DNA from: Hydra vulgaris
Lineage: Eukaryota > Cnidaria > Hydrozoa > Anthoathecata > Hydridae
Direction of reading: 5' to 3'
NCBI RefSeq assembly: GCF_038396675.1
Contig: NC_088921.1
Span: 19,978,501 to 20,042,500 of the forward strand
DNA length: 64,000 nucleotides
Position numbers and translations under genes: made by a program. The first letter of the stretch is position 1. The number at the start of each line of letters is the position of its first letter. Of the stretch, positions 1-36,727 are shown piece by piece. The notes beneath the pieces were generated by a model. It saw only the letters and a program-made list of their open reading frames with translations. It did no database searches and was not told where the DNA came from.

Positions 1-851
1 CATTGGAGACGGAGATACTTCATCTTTTAATGATGTAACCAATTCTAAACCATATGGTGACAATGTGGTTATTGATAAAAAAAGAATGTATTGGACATGT
101 ACAAAAGCGATTGGGTACACGCCTTAGGAATTTGCGACAGGAAAACAAAGGTGTTATTTTATCTGACAATAAAAAAATTATGGGGAAAGGTAGACTCACT
201 GATAAAGCAGTAAATACACTACAGAACTACAATTGAATGGCCATTCAACAAAACTGAGACAATATTTATGTTATGAAAAAATGTATTTGGGCTGTTCTTT
301 ACCATAATCAGACATAACCGACCTGGTTGAGCGACACAAGTTTTGTCCATGGAGTGATAAAAGTTGGTGTATATGACAAGCAGACTAAGTTACAGGTCAA
401 AACCGATATAACGTAAAATTGAATCTACCAGTTGCCTTATGTACTTTGATTAAGTCAATATCCATTGATTTAAGTGCTGATAGTTTATTAACCAAGAGTT
501 TGCATGGTGAAACCCAAAACAATAACGAATCAATAAACAATGTTATATGGAAGAAGTGTCCAAAACAAACATATGTTAGTAAAGCAATACTTGAAGTTGG
601 TGTCTCATTTTCATTTTTAGAGTTTAACAAAGGAGCAGCTGAAATTTTTAGTGTGTTTTTAAAATTTGGCATTCATAGTGGAAAGTGCATGAATAAAGCT
701 CCAAACATATCGAATGCGACACGAATAAGTAGTGCGTTAAAAAAAACTAGCAAACTTGCAAGATGAAAAAAACTTACCTGTAAAAAAAGATTTCTCTGTC
801 AAAGAAAGAGAAACAGAGCAAGTAAATTCCTACATATCTGGAGCAAATTAG
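1..851 (+). pseudogene. Mutator-like transposase remnant, cut by the left edge
   Basis: Broken coding stretch of a Mutator-like transposase of the kind common in Hydra and arthropods. The reading starts off-window with GDGDTSSFND, shifts frame near 70 into ECIGHVQKRLGTRLRNL, and continues through GKGRLTDKAVNTLQNY. After another break it reads from about 419 through SLHGETQNNNESIN and VIWKKCPKQTYV. Conserved blocks of the family are the DGD near the left edge and the HGETQNNNE block. It then shifts again near 770 and ends with SYISGAN and a TAG at 849-851. At least three frame changes and in-frame stops make it non-functional. Family assignment rests on recognised motifs, not on a search. Confidence 0.7.
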
Positions 852-1935
852 TTTTTTATAGTGTAAAGTTGGTTATATTTGTATACATTTTTTTAAACGA
901 TCGTTTTCTCTGTATTTAAATTTTCATACTTGGTACAAAGATATCTTGAGTTCCACAAGCCAAATTGACTTGAAATTTTCACAGTATGTTCAATGCACCA
1001 GTACCCACAAAATGTACCAAAATCAGCATATTTCTGCAAGCCCAAAGAAAGTTATGAATAGTCAAGTCCATTTTTTTATCATAATTTTCTTATACCTTAT
1101 TAAAAATACTATAAAATTTTTAATAATAATTTTTTTTATCATTCTGATACATTTTGTTAACACCCATGCATGAATGCTACCTGGAAAATTTGATAACAAT
1201 AGGACAATGCAATATGGAGTTATCTATGTACCATTATATGGTCCTTTTTTACCTAATTATGCTAATTAATGATATTAAATTAATTCATTTATTTTTTTAA
1301 TCAATTTTAATTTTTTATTAATAAGCCAAAAACTTTATTAGGCAAGAAAAATCTCTCTATGGTATTTTTTAAAGAAAGTAGCTTGAATGTTATCGTATTT
1401 TTAGTCATTATTACATTTGAAAAAAAGTGTTTAAAAATATCATAATGCAAAAATAAATCTACTGATTATAGCTAAGGTAAGAAATTGTTGTTAGTCGGAA
1501 ATGAGTTTCAACAACCAAGTTATTTTCAGGATTTTAAGTTATAATTATGTCAAAATTAAGGGCGTTTTTTAATTTTATTTAAAACAAATTGAAGCAAACC
1601 GACTGAGCAAAATCCTAAAAATGTTCAAAAAGAAACTTTATAAAAGTCTTAAATTCTGTATAAACAACAAAAAAAAACTGGTTTTCTTCTCCTTTTGTAT
1701 TAATCGTCCGCTAAAAAAGAACTTTTTTATCGACAAGCTTTTTCACTGAATTAGAATGGTTAAAGTTTCATTTAAAAATGTATAATATTCTCTTTAAACT
1801 AACTTCGAGATTTTTTTTTTAAACATTGTAAAACACAAAATTCTTTATATATTGAAAAAAACTCCCATAAAACAATCAATTTCAACTTTCTGAATATTGA
1901 CCTCCTCTAACTTGGCCTACTAATGTAAAGTATAA
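852..1935. other. AT-rich intergenic DNA, nothing recognised
   Basis: Very AT-rich DNA with homopolymer runs. The short open frames here lack any recognisable motif and are broken by low-complexity sequence. I see no gene, repeat array or regulatory site. Confidence 0.5.
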
Positions 1936-2905
1936 GGGTAGATTAGGGTAATATGAGCATACTTAAAGATTTCTTAGATGTAAGCAGTGAAATTAAAGTT
2001 GCTTTGTATTTTTTGAATCGACTTAATGTGGTGATAACAGAAATAAGTACAAGTAACGTAAATCTATTTGCAGTAATTAGCAGCTGTCATCTAATTAAAA
2101 CGCTGTTAAATTTTTTGCGTTGTTAAAATAATATCATCACGCATGATTTAATCTGTGGCGCGTAACTTTGGTGCTAAAATGATAAACTTTTTATAAAGAA
2201 AAATACGTTACCTAAAAATCCAACTCATTTCTGTTTGAAAAACAATCCATAGAAACATTTAGTTTTGACTTTATTTAAAGATGCCATTTTTGTATAATAT
2301 GAGCATGCTCAAATTCCCCAGTGTTTTTCTTTGAAATTACCTTGCTAAAAGTACTAAAACAGCAATGGTTTTAATTGCTTTTTGAATAAAAATAAAGCAT
2401 ATTAAAATTTTTTAATATTTTAACAAAACTAAATATTTTTTTGTTATTTAAATTCAAAAAGTTTGAATTTTATTGCTCTAAGGTTTGAGTTAATAAAATC
2501 AAAAAAAAAAATGAACTTTTTTTTGTTATTGCGGAAAACATAGTTGTATTGTTTCAACAAAAAGTGGCATAAAATTCGATCTTTTAATGATAAGTTTTGA
2601 TAATAACAAATCATCATTTACAAAAATTAGTTCAAATTGTCAGGTTGGTATTTTTTTACTTAATGTTATTTTTTTGAGCTAATTTTAAGTGCTCATATTA
2701 CCAAGTGGTCTGGTTAATTGGAGCACTTTTGCTCTTTTTTAAAACCAGTTTTTTTAAGAAAAATTTTTGGAGCCCAAATATCTTAGTGGATCCTGACTAG
2801 GGATCCCTAAAAATTGTTTATTCTCAAAAATTTTGGATCCAACATAATTATTTTTGAAAATATTCCAATTTTTGCTAAAGGTGCTCATATTTCCCTAATC
2901 TACCC
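1936..2905. mobile_element. Non-autonomous DNA transposon (MITE-like), about 970 bp
   Basis: Terminal inverted repeats frame a non-coding segment. The left end reads GGGTAGATTAGGGTAATATG and the right end read on the minus strand is GGGTAGATTAGGGAAATATG, both continuing into AGCA. A second, inner pair of inverted copies of AATATGAGCA / TGCTCATATT lies near 2297-2306 and 2690-2699. There is no transposase reading frame, so it would depend on an enzyme made elsewhere. The superfamily and target duplication could not be assigned. Confidence 0.65.
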
Positions 2906-3300
2906 TGTTACTAGTTTATCAATAAAGAACATAATTCATACGAAGCTACAAACTTCTTTTGAACCCCAGAGGAACTTCAATTGTGCAAAATTCCTTAAAA
3001 CTGCTTTTAATTTACAATAAAAAAAAATTATTTTAAAATTATTAAATTTTAAAACTTTTTGAATTTTGAAATGCAGACTTAAACAAAACAAAAAAAAGTC
3101 TAATAAAGTTACAAACATTTGAAGTTATTTCAGGGGAAATTCTAGCGTAAAAGTGCATGACTAAACTTATTACTTTCTAAAAATTGTTTTCCTTCGCATA
3201 ATTTTAGATCTTAAGCTACGCAGCGAATTAACTTTCCAAACATAAATCCAGCCAACCATTTCCTTCTGTCTCTCACCTAAAATTACAACTCATTAAGTCG

Positions 3301-3511
3301 GGTGAATAAAAAAAGTAATTGCTTTTACTCATTAATTGGTCAGTTTTACGTGAATAAAAAATTCACAAGTTTTGGACAAATTTTATTCACGTAAAGTTAA
3401 GCAACTTACTCAGTAATTGCTCAGCTTTACGTGAATAAAAATTCCTGAAATTTTTATTCACGTAAAGCTGACCAATTACTGAGCAAAAGCAACTGCATTT
3501 TTTTATTCACC
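3301..3511. mobile_element. Fold-back MITE of 211 bp beside the corepressor 3' end
   Basis: The first 60 or so bases and the last 60 are inverted repeats of each other: GGTGAATAAAAAAAGTAATT at the left, and read from the right on the other strand GGTGAATAAAAAAATGCAGT. Both sides then share the pattern TTGGTCAG-TTTACGTGAATAAAA. The unit TTTACGTGAATAAAA occurs four times in alternating orientation, so the element can fold into nested hairpins. It is non-coding. It lies about 130 bp downstream of the stop codon of the corepressor gene, which is read from the other strand. Confidence 0.75.
3502..3507 (-). terminator. Possible polyadenylation signal supplied by the MITE
   Basis: AATAAA on the minus strand, about 135 bases past the corepressor stop codon. 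Apart from an AATAAA overlapping the stop codon itself, this is the first canonical hexamer downstream, and it lies in the terminal repeat of the MITE. Use of this site is inferred only from position. Confidence 0.35.
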
Positions 3512-3639
3512 TGGCCAACTCTCGCGTTTCTTTTAAGATAATTTAATACAAATAAACTTAATTAAACAAAAAAACACAAAGAAACAAAAACACTTATTAT
3601 TCACTCGCTACATTTTAAAACCGCAACATTTTTTCAAAT

Positions 3640-26063
<22,424 letters not shown>

Positions 26064-26068
26064 CTATA

Positions 26069-26069
<1 letters not shown>

Positions 26070-26156
<87 letters not shown>
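26070..26156. repeat. (TA)n microsatellite abutting an NCoR splice acceptor
   Basis: About 43 TA units with one phase slip near 26,120. On the gene strand it ends seven bases before the exon at 26,063. Confidence 0.96.
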
Positions 26157-26160
<4 letters not shown>

Positions 26161-26580
26161 CTATATAAAAATTATATGTTTTGCAAATAAAATGATTAGT
26201 AATTATTTTTAAAGTTAAATTTTTATAAAGTTTGTAATATAATATATATTATTGATTGAACTTGTAAGAAGGAAGTCGATGTTAGTTTAATGACAAGATA
26301 GAAAAACTAAATAAATTTCTTGTTGTGTTGATTGCAAGAAAACTTCAAGCTAACTGGGCTAAAGAGAAGAATGGGTCAATAAATGTAAAACAAAGATCGT
26401 AAAAAGAAAAAGACCAAATGAAAATTGTAGAAAATTGATTGTAGAACAACGATCGTAGATCTGAGATCATAGATAAAAGGTCATAGAATGAAGATTGTAG
26501 AACGAAGTTCGTTTTTTGAAAATCATAAAGCTGAATATCTGAAACAGCGGATGAAGCTATTATAGTCATAGCTGGTGACT

Positions 26581-26686
26581 TAAACAAAAGATGTTCGTGT
26601 TATCCCTAAACAAGATGTTCGTGTGATCCTTAAACAAAAGATGTTCGTGTGATCCTTAAACGAAAGATGTTCGTGATCCTTAAAGA
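26581..26686. repeat. Tandem repeat of about 27 bp, four copies
   Basis: Unit AAACAAAAGATGTTCGTGTG then ATCCTT; the last copy has lost three bases. Upstream DNA (26,395-26,520) repeats GATCGTAGAA-like phrases. Confidence 0.85.
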
Positions 26687-26948
26687 CCAAAGAGGAGTGT
26701 AATTTATTGTAGGAAAATTCTGAAACAGTTAGTGACAACTGTGTGATTAATCTTTAATTAGAATGTGCTGACTATGGGGTCTGTGAATAACATTTTAGAT
26801 TAGTAATAATTTTTAATGTATTTGCATGGTTTTCAAATATGAATACTTGAGGTTTGTAATATAATACAAATTATTAATTGAACTTGTAAGAGTGGAAGTT
26901 AAGTGGGTGTTAGTTTAATGACAAGATAGAAAAATAAATTAAATTTTA

Positions 26949-26949
<1 letters not shown>

Positions 26950-27043
<94 letters not shown>
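26950..27043. repeat. (TA)n microsatellite
   Basis: About 46 uninterrupted TA units. Confidence 0.97.
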
Positions 27044-27046
<3 letters not shown>

Positions 27047-27667
27047 TTTTAAAAATATTTAACAAAATAGTGCTTGCTCTTCTTAAAAGAACACAACAAT
27101 AATGAATTACTAGAAAATCACTTATCAAATTTCAGTTTTTTTAGGAATTATCTACTTGGTATAAAATTAACATCACATGAAATTTAACATTTATAAGCAT
27201 TTACTTAATATTAGCTTAACATTAAAAGAGTAAAAATCATACAAAATAAAATATTTACTTTGTTTATTACAGCATTTCTACATAATTTATTTTTAATTGA
27301 CAATCACAAAAAACTATTTCTTTTAAAGTAAACTTGATAAAATTTAACATAGAGCAGGTTCTTTTATCACAAAATATGTATATACATAAAAAATGACCTA
27401 ATCCATTTTTGCTTTAGGCTGCCAATTTAAATTCATTCAAAAAATTTATTTATTGAATAAACTAGTAATGTGTAGGATACATCCAATTTTTTCTTAAAAA
27501 ACTGCTTGTGTTATAAATTTTTTTTTTAAATAAATAATAATATTACCTACAGCCATAAATTATATTTATAATTAAATTATATTATAAGAAAGTAACTTAA
27601 ATACTTATTTCTGCTTTCTATTTACTATTACATTTAAACTGAATACCGAGTCGTCGTTCTTGCTTAC

Positions 27668-27780
27668 CGTCGAACGTCTTTAATACACGGTTTACGATTT
27701 CCGAAAGTTTTGACAACAAAATTTCGAGTAAACAAACATTAAAAATGGTACATTTTATAAAAAAGTTATTCTCTTCGAAT
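27668..27780 (-). other. Candidate non-coding first exon of NCoR
   Basis: On the minus strand this less AT-rich stretch ends with AAGACGTTCGACG followed by a strong donor, gtaagcaag. All ATG-led frames in it are closed, so it could only be 5' UTR. It lies 1.6 kb upstream of the first placed coding exon. The 5' boundary is a guess and the plus-strand THAP fragment starts just beside it. Confidence 0.3.
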
Positions 27781-27884
27781 AGAAGATGTCTTTTTTAAAT
27801 CTGAAATAATTATTTTGAAATTATAGTTTTTGAAATTTAACTTTTATCATTCTTGCTTTAATTTTAATAAGTAGTTATTGGTGC

Positions 27885-28672
27885 AATGACATATCATTGT
27901 GTCGTAAAAAGTTGCTCGAATGGAAGTTATAGACTTATGAAACAGAAATATGAAATATGCACAGAACATAAATGTAAAAAAGAGGAAATTGGATGTAATT
28001 CTAAATAAAAATAGTATAATAAATACCGACTCCACACAGCTTTTACTTAAAAAATATAAACTAAACGTAAGCTCCACTACATACTGTAATACTATATTTC
28101 GTTGATCAAAATCGAGAAACAGTCATGTTCTAGCTCCTCATTACTTAGTGTCAACTTCAAAAAAAAATTGACTTTATGATTGAACCAGTAACAGTAGTAG
28201 TTGAAGTAGTAGATGAAAATTGTATTAATTCATTTTCTAATCTTAATGAGTTCTCTCAAGCTCAACAGTTATTAACAACTGACAAAAAATGTAACTTTTA
28301 CACAAACATTCCTTCCGTGAAAATTTTTAACATTCTCCATGACCTTATAAAACCAATTGTACATCATTGATTTAATTTCAAAAATAAGTCTCGTGAAAAA
28401 TCTCAAATAAAAAGGCACCAAAAAACGTGGTAGATACAGAAAATTATGTTCACAAGATGAATTTTTACTTGCTCTGTTGAAATTATGCTTTGGATCGTAA
28501 AGCAATCACATAGTTAGTAGATATTTAAATCTTGGATAGGCATGTTACAATATTCTTAATATAAATCATTTGTTTACTTTCCAGATGAAGAAAAGGCTTG
28601 TTTGAACCACCCTGATTGTTTTAAAGATAATCCAAGTCTATTGAAAAGTTCTAGAATATTGACTGCTCTGAA

Positions 28673-28675
<3 letters not shown>
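27885..28675 (+). pseudogene. THAP/DDE_4 transposase, N-terminal half
   Basis: MTYHCVVKSCSNGSYRLMKQ near 27,886 has the C-x4-C start of a THAP-type zinc finger as found in Hydra transposons. Further on are FYTNIPSVKIFNILHDLIKP, KLCSQDEFLLALL-like text near 28,440, and PDEEKACLNHPDCFKDNPSL. It closes with DCSEIYI one frame over (28,660), equivalent to the first catalytic Asp block DCTEIFI of DDE_4 transposases. It then runs straight into a (TA)n tract. Several stops and frame breaks. Confidence 0.65.

Positions 28676-28760
<85 letters not shown>
28676..28760. repeat. (TA)n microsatellite inside the DDE_4 transposase
   Basis: About 41 TA units directly following the first catalytic block of the transposase. 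Confidence 0.96.
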
Positions 28761-28763
<3 letters not shown>

Positions 28764-28859
28764 CATTTATATATACATAAACTATAAATCAAGATTAAAT
28801 AATGTTTTATCATAAAATAGTATTATTTCATGATAAAACATTTAAAATTCGAAAGCGCT

Positions 28860-29145
28860 GTACAAACTATAATGATCTCATTAAGACTATCAAGAATTGA
28901 TATAGAAAATTATTGTCCAATTATTCCAAAATTTTTCATTTTCTTATTATCTGTTTAATTCTAAGATTAGCAATATTACTTGTTTTTATTACTTCTTCAG
29001 GTGTCATATGAGACGTTCCTTGTTTTCCAAGTGGGGGAATAAAGGTAATCCTATAAGCATCATACTCACTAGCAATATTAAAACTTTTATCAGCCATAAT
29101 TGATGAACAAGGAGGGAGTCAGTAGTAATGTAGTTACAATCCAAT
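28860..29145 (-). pseudogene. DDE_4 transposase, C-terminal part, inverted relative to its N-terminal half
   Basis: Minus strand reads MADKSFNIASEYDAYRITFI, PPLGKQGTSHMTPEEV and TSNIANLRIKQ, then after a frame shift MKNFGIIGQ. MADKSFN is the second catalytic Asp block (MADRGF type) and IANLRI the following conserved helix. The N-terminal half is 200 bp away on the opposite strand. Confidence 0.7.
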
Positions 29146-29282
29146 GGGATTGCCTTATCTGACATTCTTCCAGTATATGTACAAAATTTATGAGAGAACT
29201 AGAGGTAACTGATACAAGAAACTTCATTGTATTGTAATGCTTTTACTCATACCATATTGTAATTTGCAGTTTTAAATCTTTT

Positions 29283-31735
<2,453 letters not shown>

Positions 31736-31739
31736 TATA

Positions 31740-32150
31740 ATCATGGCTAACACACATTTCACATAAAAACTCTGTCCCTAACTTAACATAATAAACTTCA
31801 TAGTACCATAACTTACACCTAAAGCATTGGACACTTTTAGACTCATTTTGATTTTTTGCATATTTTATTATATCTTCTTTTAGTTTAATCTTTTTTTCTA
31901 AAAGTCTTTCCTTGTTGCATTTAGGTGTTCTTTGTTTTCTAACCCAACGAACAAAGTATTTTTATATGCTGAGCTTTTCAAACTTTCTGACTTTTCCCCC
32001 TTTCTTTTTGTTGGTTTTGCTTTAATGCTTGGAATCGGTAATATATCTGAAAAACTAGCAATAAATGTTTGAAAATTTGAATTTTTATTTTTCCCAAGTA
32101 AAGAATGGATTCTTAAAAAATTCAGAAACAGCATTTTCTCAGAAAGGATT
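31740..32150 (-). pseudogene. Pogo-type transposase C-terminal tail
   Basis: Minus strand: FSDILPIPSIKAKPTKRKGE followed by KSESLKSSAYKN, the LPxP-basic tail usual after the DDE_1 domain of pogo/jerky transposases. After a stop and frame change a C-x2-C ... C-x2-C finger follows, CFRCKLWYYEVYYVKLGTEF then LCEMC. The DDE core is not present nearby on this strand. Confidence 0.5.
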
Positions 32151-32529
32151 TCGAGATTAAAAGGGTTGATCCCTGTTACTCAAAATCCAGAAACAGCATT
32201 TTTCAGTGTAGCTACTTTCACATAAGTTTAACAGAAAGTCTATTAACTGTAATTCTTCTTCCTTGGTGTTTTCTCATTCAACATAAATACATATATATAA
32301 AAATCATATATAGATCAGTGCACACTGATTTATAAGCATTCAACAAACACTTGAACAAAATTTGATCAAGTTTGGAACATATGCGATGTATGTGGTGGTT
32401 GTGATAAAATATGCAATCCATTATTGCTAGCATAATTGAGAATATCAAGATTTTTGGTGAGTGATTTGTGACCACCAAGGATTAACAAACACTTATTTGT
32501 TATGCTACAATTTTCATCTCAAAATAGTA

Positions 32530-34235
32530 AACAGGTTCTATCTGTTGACCAGCCTCGCACCCCTTCTTCATCTATAAAGCTAGCACAGACGTATTTTTAA
32601 TACATTGTTTCCAGTTTAGGATGATGAACGCTGGATCTTCTTGATTCAGAGGTTTTGCTTGTGTCTCTGTTTTTAAGACTAGGCAGCTCATTCTATTATC
32701 TCCCAATGAGAGTACAGCTCTAAAACTCAGTTTTATGGTTCTGAGGCCGGCTGGTAGTCAGGTTTCCCAAACTCTGTGGTAGCTCTCAGAAAAGCCGATT
32801 CCATCAACAACCGAAAAATATCAGAGTACTAACAGTGCCATGTTGCACATAGATGGTGTCCCAGTTCGCTCTTTTGGTGTGCATTGTCAAGGCCACATTT
32901 TGAGCCCTTTGTTACGGCTTAGGGTTTATTAATAGTAATGAGGCTTGCTTAGACTATTTCATAGTGTACTGAGTACTATTTATGCTTTGATTCAAGTTCT
33001 TTAACAAATTCAAAATGACTAAAGTGCCAAAAACTATAGAGCATAAAAAACGATCGTCATCACCAAGTTCTCTAAACCTATCATTCACTAATATTCATGA
33101 TCTTCGAAGTAACTTTTCTTTTGTTGAGTCTTACCTCTTGCAAAGTTCAGCAGACCTATTTGCTCTTTGTGAGATTAATTTACAGTACAGCTGTCATAAT
33201 TATGATCTTAATGTTGGTGGTTATGTTCAATTAATTCGTTAAGATTCCAACAGTCACATGCTTGGCCTGGGCATTTACATTCGCAAGAATTCATCCGTTG
33301 TCATGAAACTAGGTTAGAATCAACCGACTATTCTTTTATGTGCTTTCGTTTAGCACCACTTCACTCTACCGCCTTTCTCTTTGTTCTATATCGCTCTCCT
33401 TCATCTCAAGACTGCACTCTTTTTGATGTTAATTCTGATCAAATTGACCAAGCCCTCTCTCTTTATCCATCAGCCAATATTGTTGTTGTTGGTGACTTAA
33501 ATGCTCATTACACTAAATGGCTTGGCTCTAGTTTCAGTAACTCTGCTGGCAATGAGGCCCTCAACTTTTGCCTTTCGTAATCTCTAACTCAAATAGTCAA
33601 TTTTCCAACTCGTCTTACAGACAACCCAAATCATTTACTTTCTCTACTCTACCTATGTCTTGTTTCTGATCCTAGTCAGTGCTCAGTTTCTCCATATTCA
33701 CCCTTAGGTGTTTCTGATCACGTTTTGATTTTTCTAATACTATTATGTCATTCTTCTTCATCATCAGAATCTCTCTATCATTGTACCTCTTACAACTACC
33801 TCAAGGCTGAATGAAACTCTTTCCGTGATTTTCTTTGTGATGGCCCTTGGGTAGAAATCTTTTGTCTTCCTGTTGACAAATGTGCTTCTTACATAACTTC
33901 GTGGATTCAGACTAGCATGGAATCTTTTATTTCCTCTCGACAATTCCAGGTCAAGCCTCACACTTCTTCATGGCTTTCCTCATACTGTGCTACTTCAATT
34001 TCCGATCGAAACCGTTACTTCCATATCTATCAGCATACTCGTCATTCAATTAAGTCTAATCTTTTTTCTGTGACTGTTCCTAAGTGCTCCAAAAACTTTT
34101 CGTCTAGTTTTTTTCCTCGAACATCAGTTTTTTGGAATTCGCTTCCTTTATCTTGCTTTCCTAATTCATATAACTTGCAATCTTTTAAGTCGTATTTTAT
34201 CGGAAACGAAGATGTTAAAAAAAAAAAAAAAGTTT
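32530..34235 (+). pseudogene. Internally deleted LINE (5' UTR, endonuclease, 3' end)
   Basis: A relatively GC-rich leader (32,530-33,010) precedes SLNLSFTNIHDLRSNFSFVE, then SSADLFALCEINLQ, YSFMCFRLAPLHSTAF, LFVLYRSPSSQDCTLFDVNS, ANIVVVGDLNAHYTKWLGSS and SVSPYSPLGVSDH, an endonuclease domain with its GDLNAH and SDH blocks. At about 34,045 the text jumps from SISDRNRYFHIYQ to the LINE C-terminus SSFFPRTSVFWNSLPLSCFP and ends in a poly-A run (34,218-34,232). The reverse transcriptase core is missing. A few stops and frame shifts. Confidence 0.85.
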
Positions 34236-36395
34236 CTTATAAAACCCATAAATAAATTAGTCTCTATTCAACCTCTTTTAGAACAACGTTCAACTGTGCC
34301 TGGTTGCAGTGACGGATCTAAACCCCGTCAAGTGCTGCAACTGACGAGGTATAAAAATAAATACAAATATTGACATTATGACGACTACCATCCACAAAAT
34401 ATGACTGCCAATTTTTTTATTTTTGTTAGAAAATGTATTTTGAAGAAAGTTTACAGTAAAAACTATACTTTGCATTGGATAAAAAAATTATTTACAAAAC
34501 TTCCTAATGTAAATTATACTTTGCAGGAAATGAAAAAATAGGGCAAGTTTATTGGTTCCTCACTGTTAAATATAGCAATCTAAATGATTTGTTTGAAAAT
34601 AATCCCTGCAGTGTAAACTTCACTTAGCAGCATCTGTAGCAGGCATTTGATTGGTGGCAAATGTACGCCGTTGTATTAGAATTTAATTAAAGTGTCAAAA
34701 AAATATAGTTTTGTTAAATCATGATAAGTAGAGTAAAATAAATAACGTTTTTCAAACTTTACCGTGTTTATTAAAAAATGGCCAAAGTTAATCGAGTCAG
34801 GCTTTTTTTTAGTTTCCTTATTAATATAAAAATATACACAACACAAGATAAAATAAATACAAAAAATAATAATAATTTTGTGTTTCACTAACGCAAATAA
34901 AAAAATTTACAGCTTTTCACTAATTACTTTTGTGAGCTACTACTTTTAAAGGCTTATGATTACATGTTTGTCTAGATTCATCGCAGTTGTAAAAGTGATT
35001 TGCCTAAAATTGGTTTATATTATAAAGCTTTTCCAGATTATCAAAATATCTTTAATAATAGCAGTTGCTTTATTTAAACTAAAAACTCGATTTATAGATA
35101 CTGCCTCAGGTTTATAGATACTGCCTATGGTTTATAGATACTGCCTCAGGTTTACGTATAGACAAAAAGGGCTGTCGTTTCAAAAATCCAGTTATGAAAT
35201 CTTAACCTGCAAGTTATTTACAGTATTAAATAGGTGGTTAATTTTATTGCAAACAAAATAGTCATACAACACCTTTCAAAGCTCATTATTTTATAGACCA
35301 TAGAAGACTAACTCTATTTGCATGATTTCGGGTTTCTTTTGTTTATGTGCGAGTGACGTTTTGTGCGGGTGGTGTTTTTTTATTGTTCATATCTCGTGGG
35401 AGAGTTTCAAAACCTTGATTTAAAATATAACGATGACTTTTTGACTTATAAAATCCGAAAAAAATGTTTACTGCGCTATCTTTAATTCATAACGTTATAA
35501 ATTCGTATTCTTTAATTCATAACATTATGAATTCGTATTAGGGTTATCATATAATATGATGAATTTATAACGTAATTCATTTCTGAATTTATCACCTTAT
35601 AGTTAAAAAATAAGTGATCCATACCAGATTATTTGGTTATACTAATCAGTGCTAAGGCTTTTAATAACCTTATTGTATTGTAGAATAAAGAGATTAATGA
35701 AAAAAGAGTTACCGCCTCAAGTGTCTATTTAAAGTCTAGAGTTGTTATGGTGACCATTAGATTTTATTCATTCAATTTTTTATTAAACACCGGATTAGTA
35801 TCTTAATAGCTTCTTTGTTTTAATGTTCCAAATAAAGATTGCTCTTAATCTAAAAAGTTCATTTCTTTCTTCAAAAATTAAGATCTTAAATGAGGAGTAG
35901 AAACTAAAGACAAAAAATAACCAAAATAATTTTTAATCTAAAAAACTATAGAAATTTAAAGAACAAAAAAAAAAATTAAAAAAAAAAATTAAAAAAAATT
36001 TAATTAACAATAATGTAGATGCAAAAAAATCCAATTTCAATCTAGACAGTTAATTGGCTGGATCATCTGGTAAATATTAATATTGAACTTGATGATGCCG
36101 TTACCCATTCGTGAGTGTTTGATATAGATTGACACTCACGGCAGTCATTACAACCGTATTAATGGCGAGAAAGAGTCGTAGCACTTTTTATAAAAGAAAA
36201 TGTGAAGGAAAGTGTATGCAAATGTCTAACTAATGTAAAATTTAAATAATGTAATATTAAAAATTATATCAAGTTTTACCGTTTTACATTTACTTAAAAA
36301 TTGCATTGCGGCAATATCTCTTTATTTTTTATGTATAGCATTTTTTTGCCGTTATATAAAGTTATTAAATAGTGTTAAAACGTTTATCAAACATT
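34236..36395. other. No gene seen; short repeats only
   Basis: AT-rich DNA. Contains a 20-bp tandem repeat (35,090-35,155), a duplicated TTTAATTCATAAC-TTAT-AATTCGTATT phrase (35,481-35,540) and a small hairpin CGTGAGTGT/ACACTCACG (36,111-36,139). Confidence 0.5.
35090..35155. repeat. 20-bp tandem repeat, three copies
   Basis: Unit TTTATAGATACTGCCTCAGG; the second copy has TATGG. Confidence 0.85.
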
Positions 36396-36399
36396 ACGT

Positions 36400-36480
36400 C
36401 TTAGTGAACAAAGTGGTTAGCTAGCAGACTTTCTGAAGTGCATTGCGGTGGTTCAAATCCTACCTCAGGCACCTTTTTTT
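36400..36480 (+). mobile_element. tRNA-derived pseudogene or SINE head
   Basis: AAAGTGGTTAGCTAGCAGAC resembles an A box and GGTTCAAATCC is a perfect B box, followed by CTCAGGCACC and a T run. The acceptor stem does not pair cleanly with the 5' end, so it is not called a tRNA gene. Confidence 0.5.
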
Positions 36481-36625
36481 CTTTTTTGAAATCTTTTTGA
36501 TTTTTAAAATACAAAATAAAACACTTTTGAAGTTTTATAGATATTATATACATAACATATATAAAGATATTAAATACTATAACAAACGAAAGAGAGAAAT
36601 TTAAAAAAATACATAAACTTCTACA

Positions 36626-36727
<102 letters not shown>

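Noticed and set aside
36400..36480. Functional tRNA gene on the plus strand
   Set aside because: B box is perfect, but the 5' and 3' strands of the acceptor stem do not pair well. Kept only as a tRNA-derived pseudogene or SINE head.
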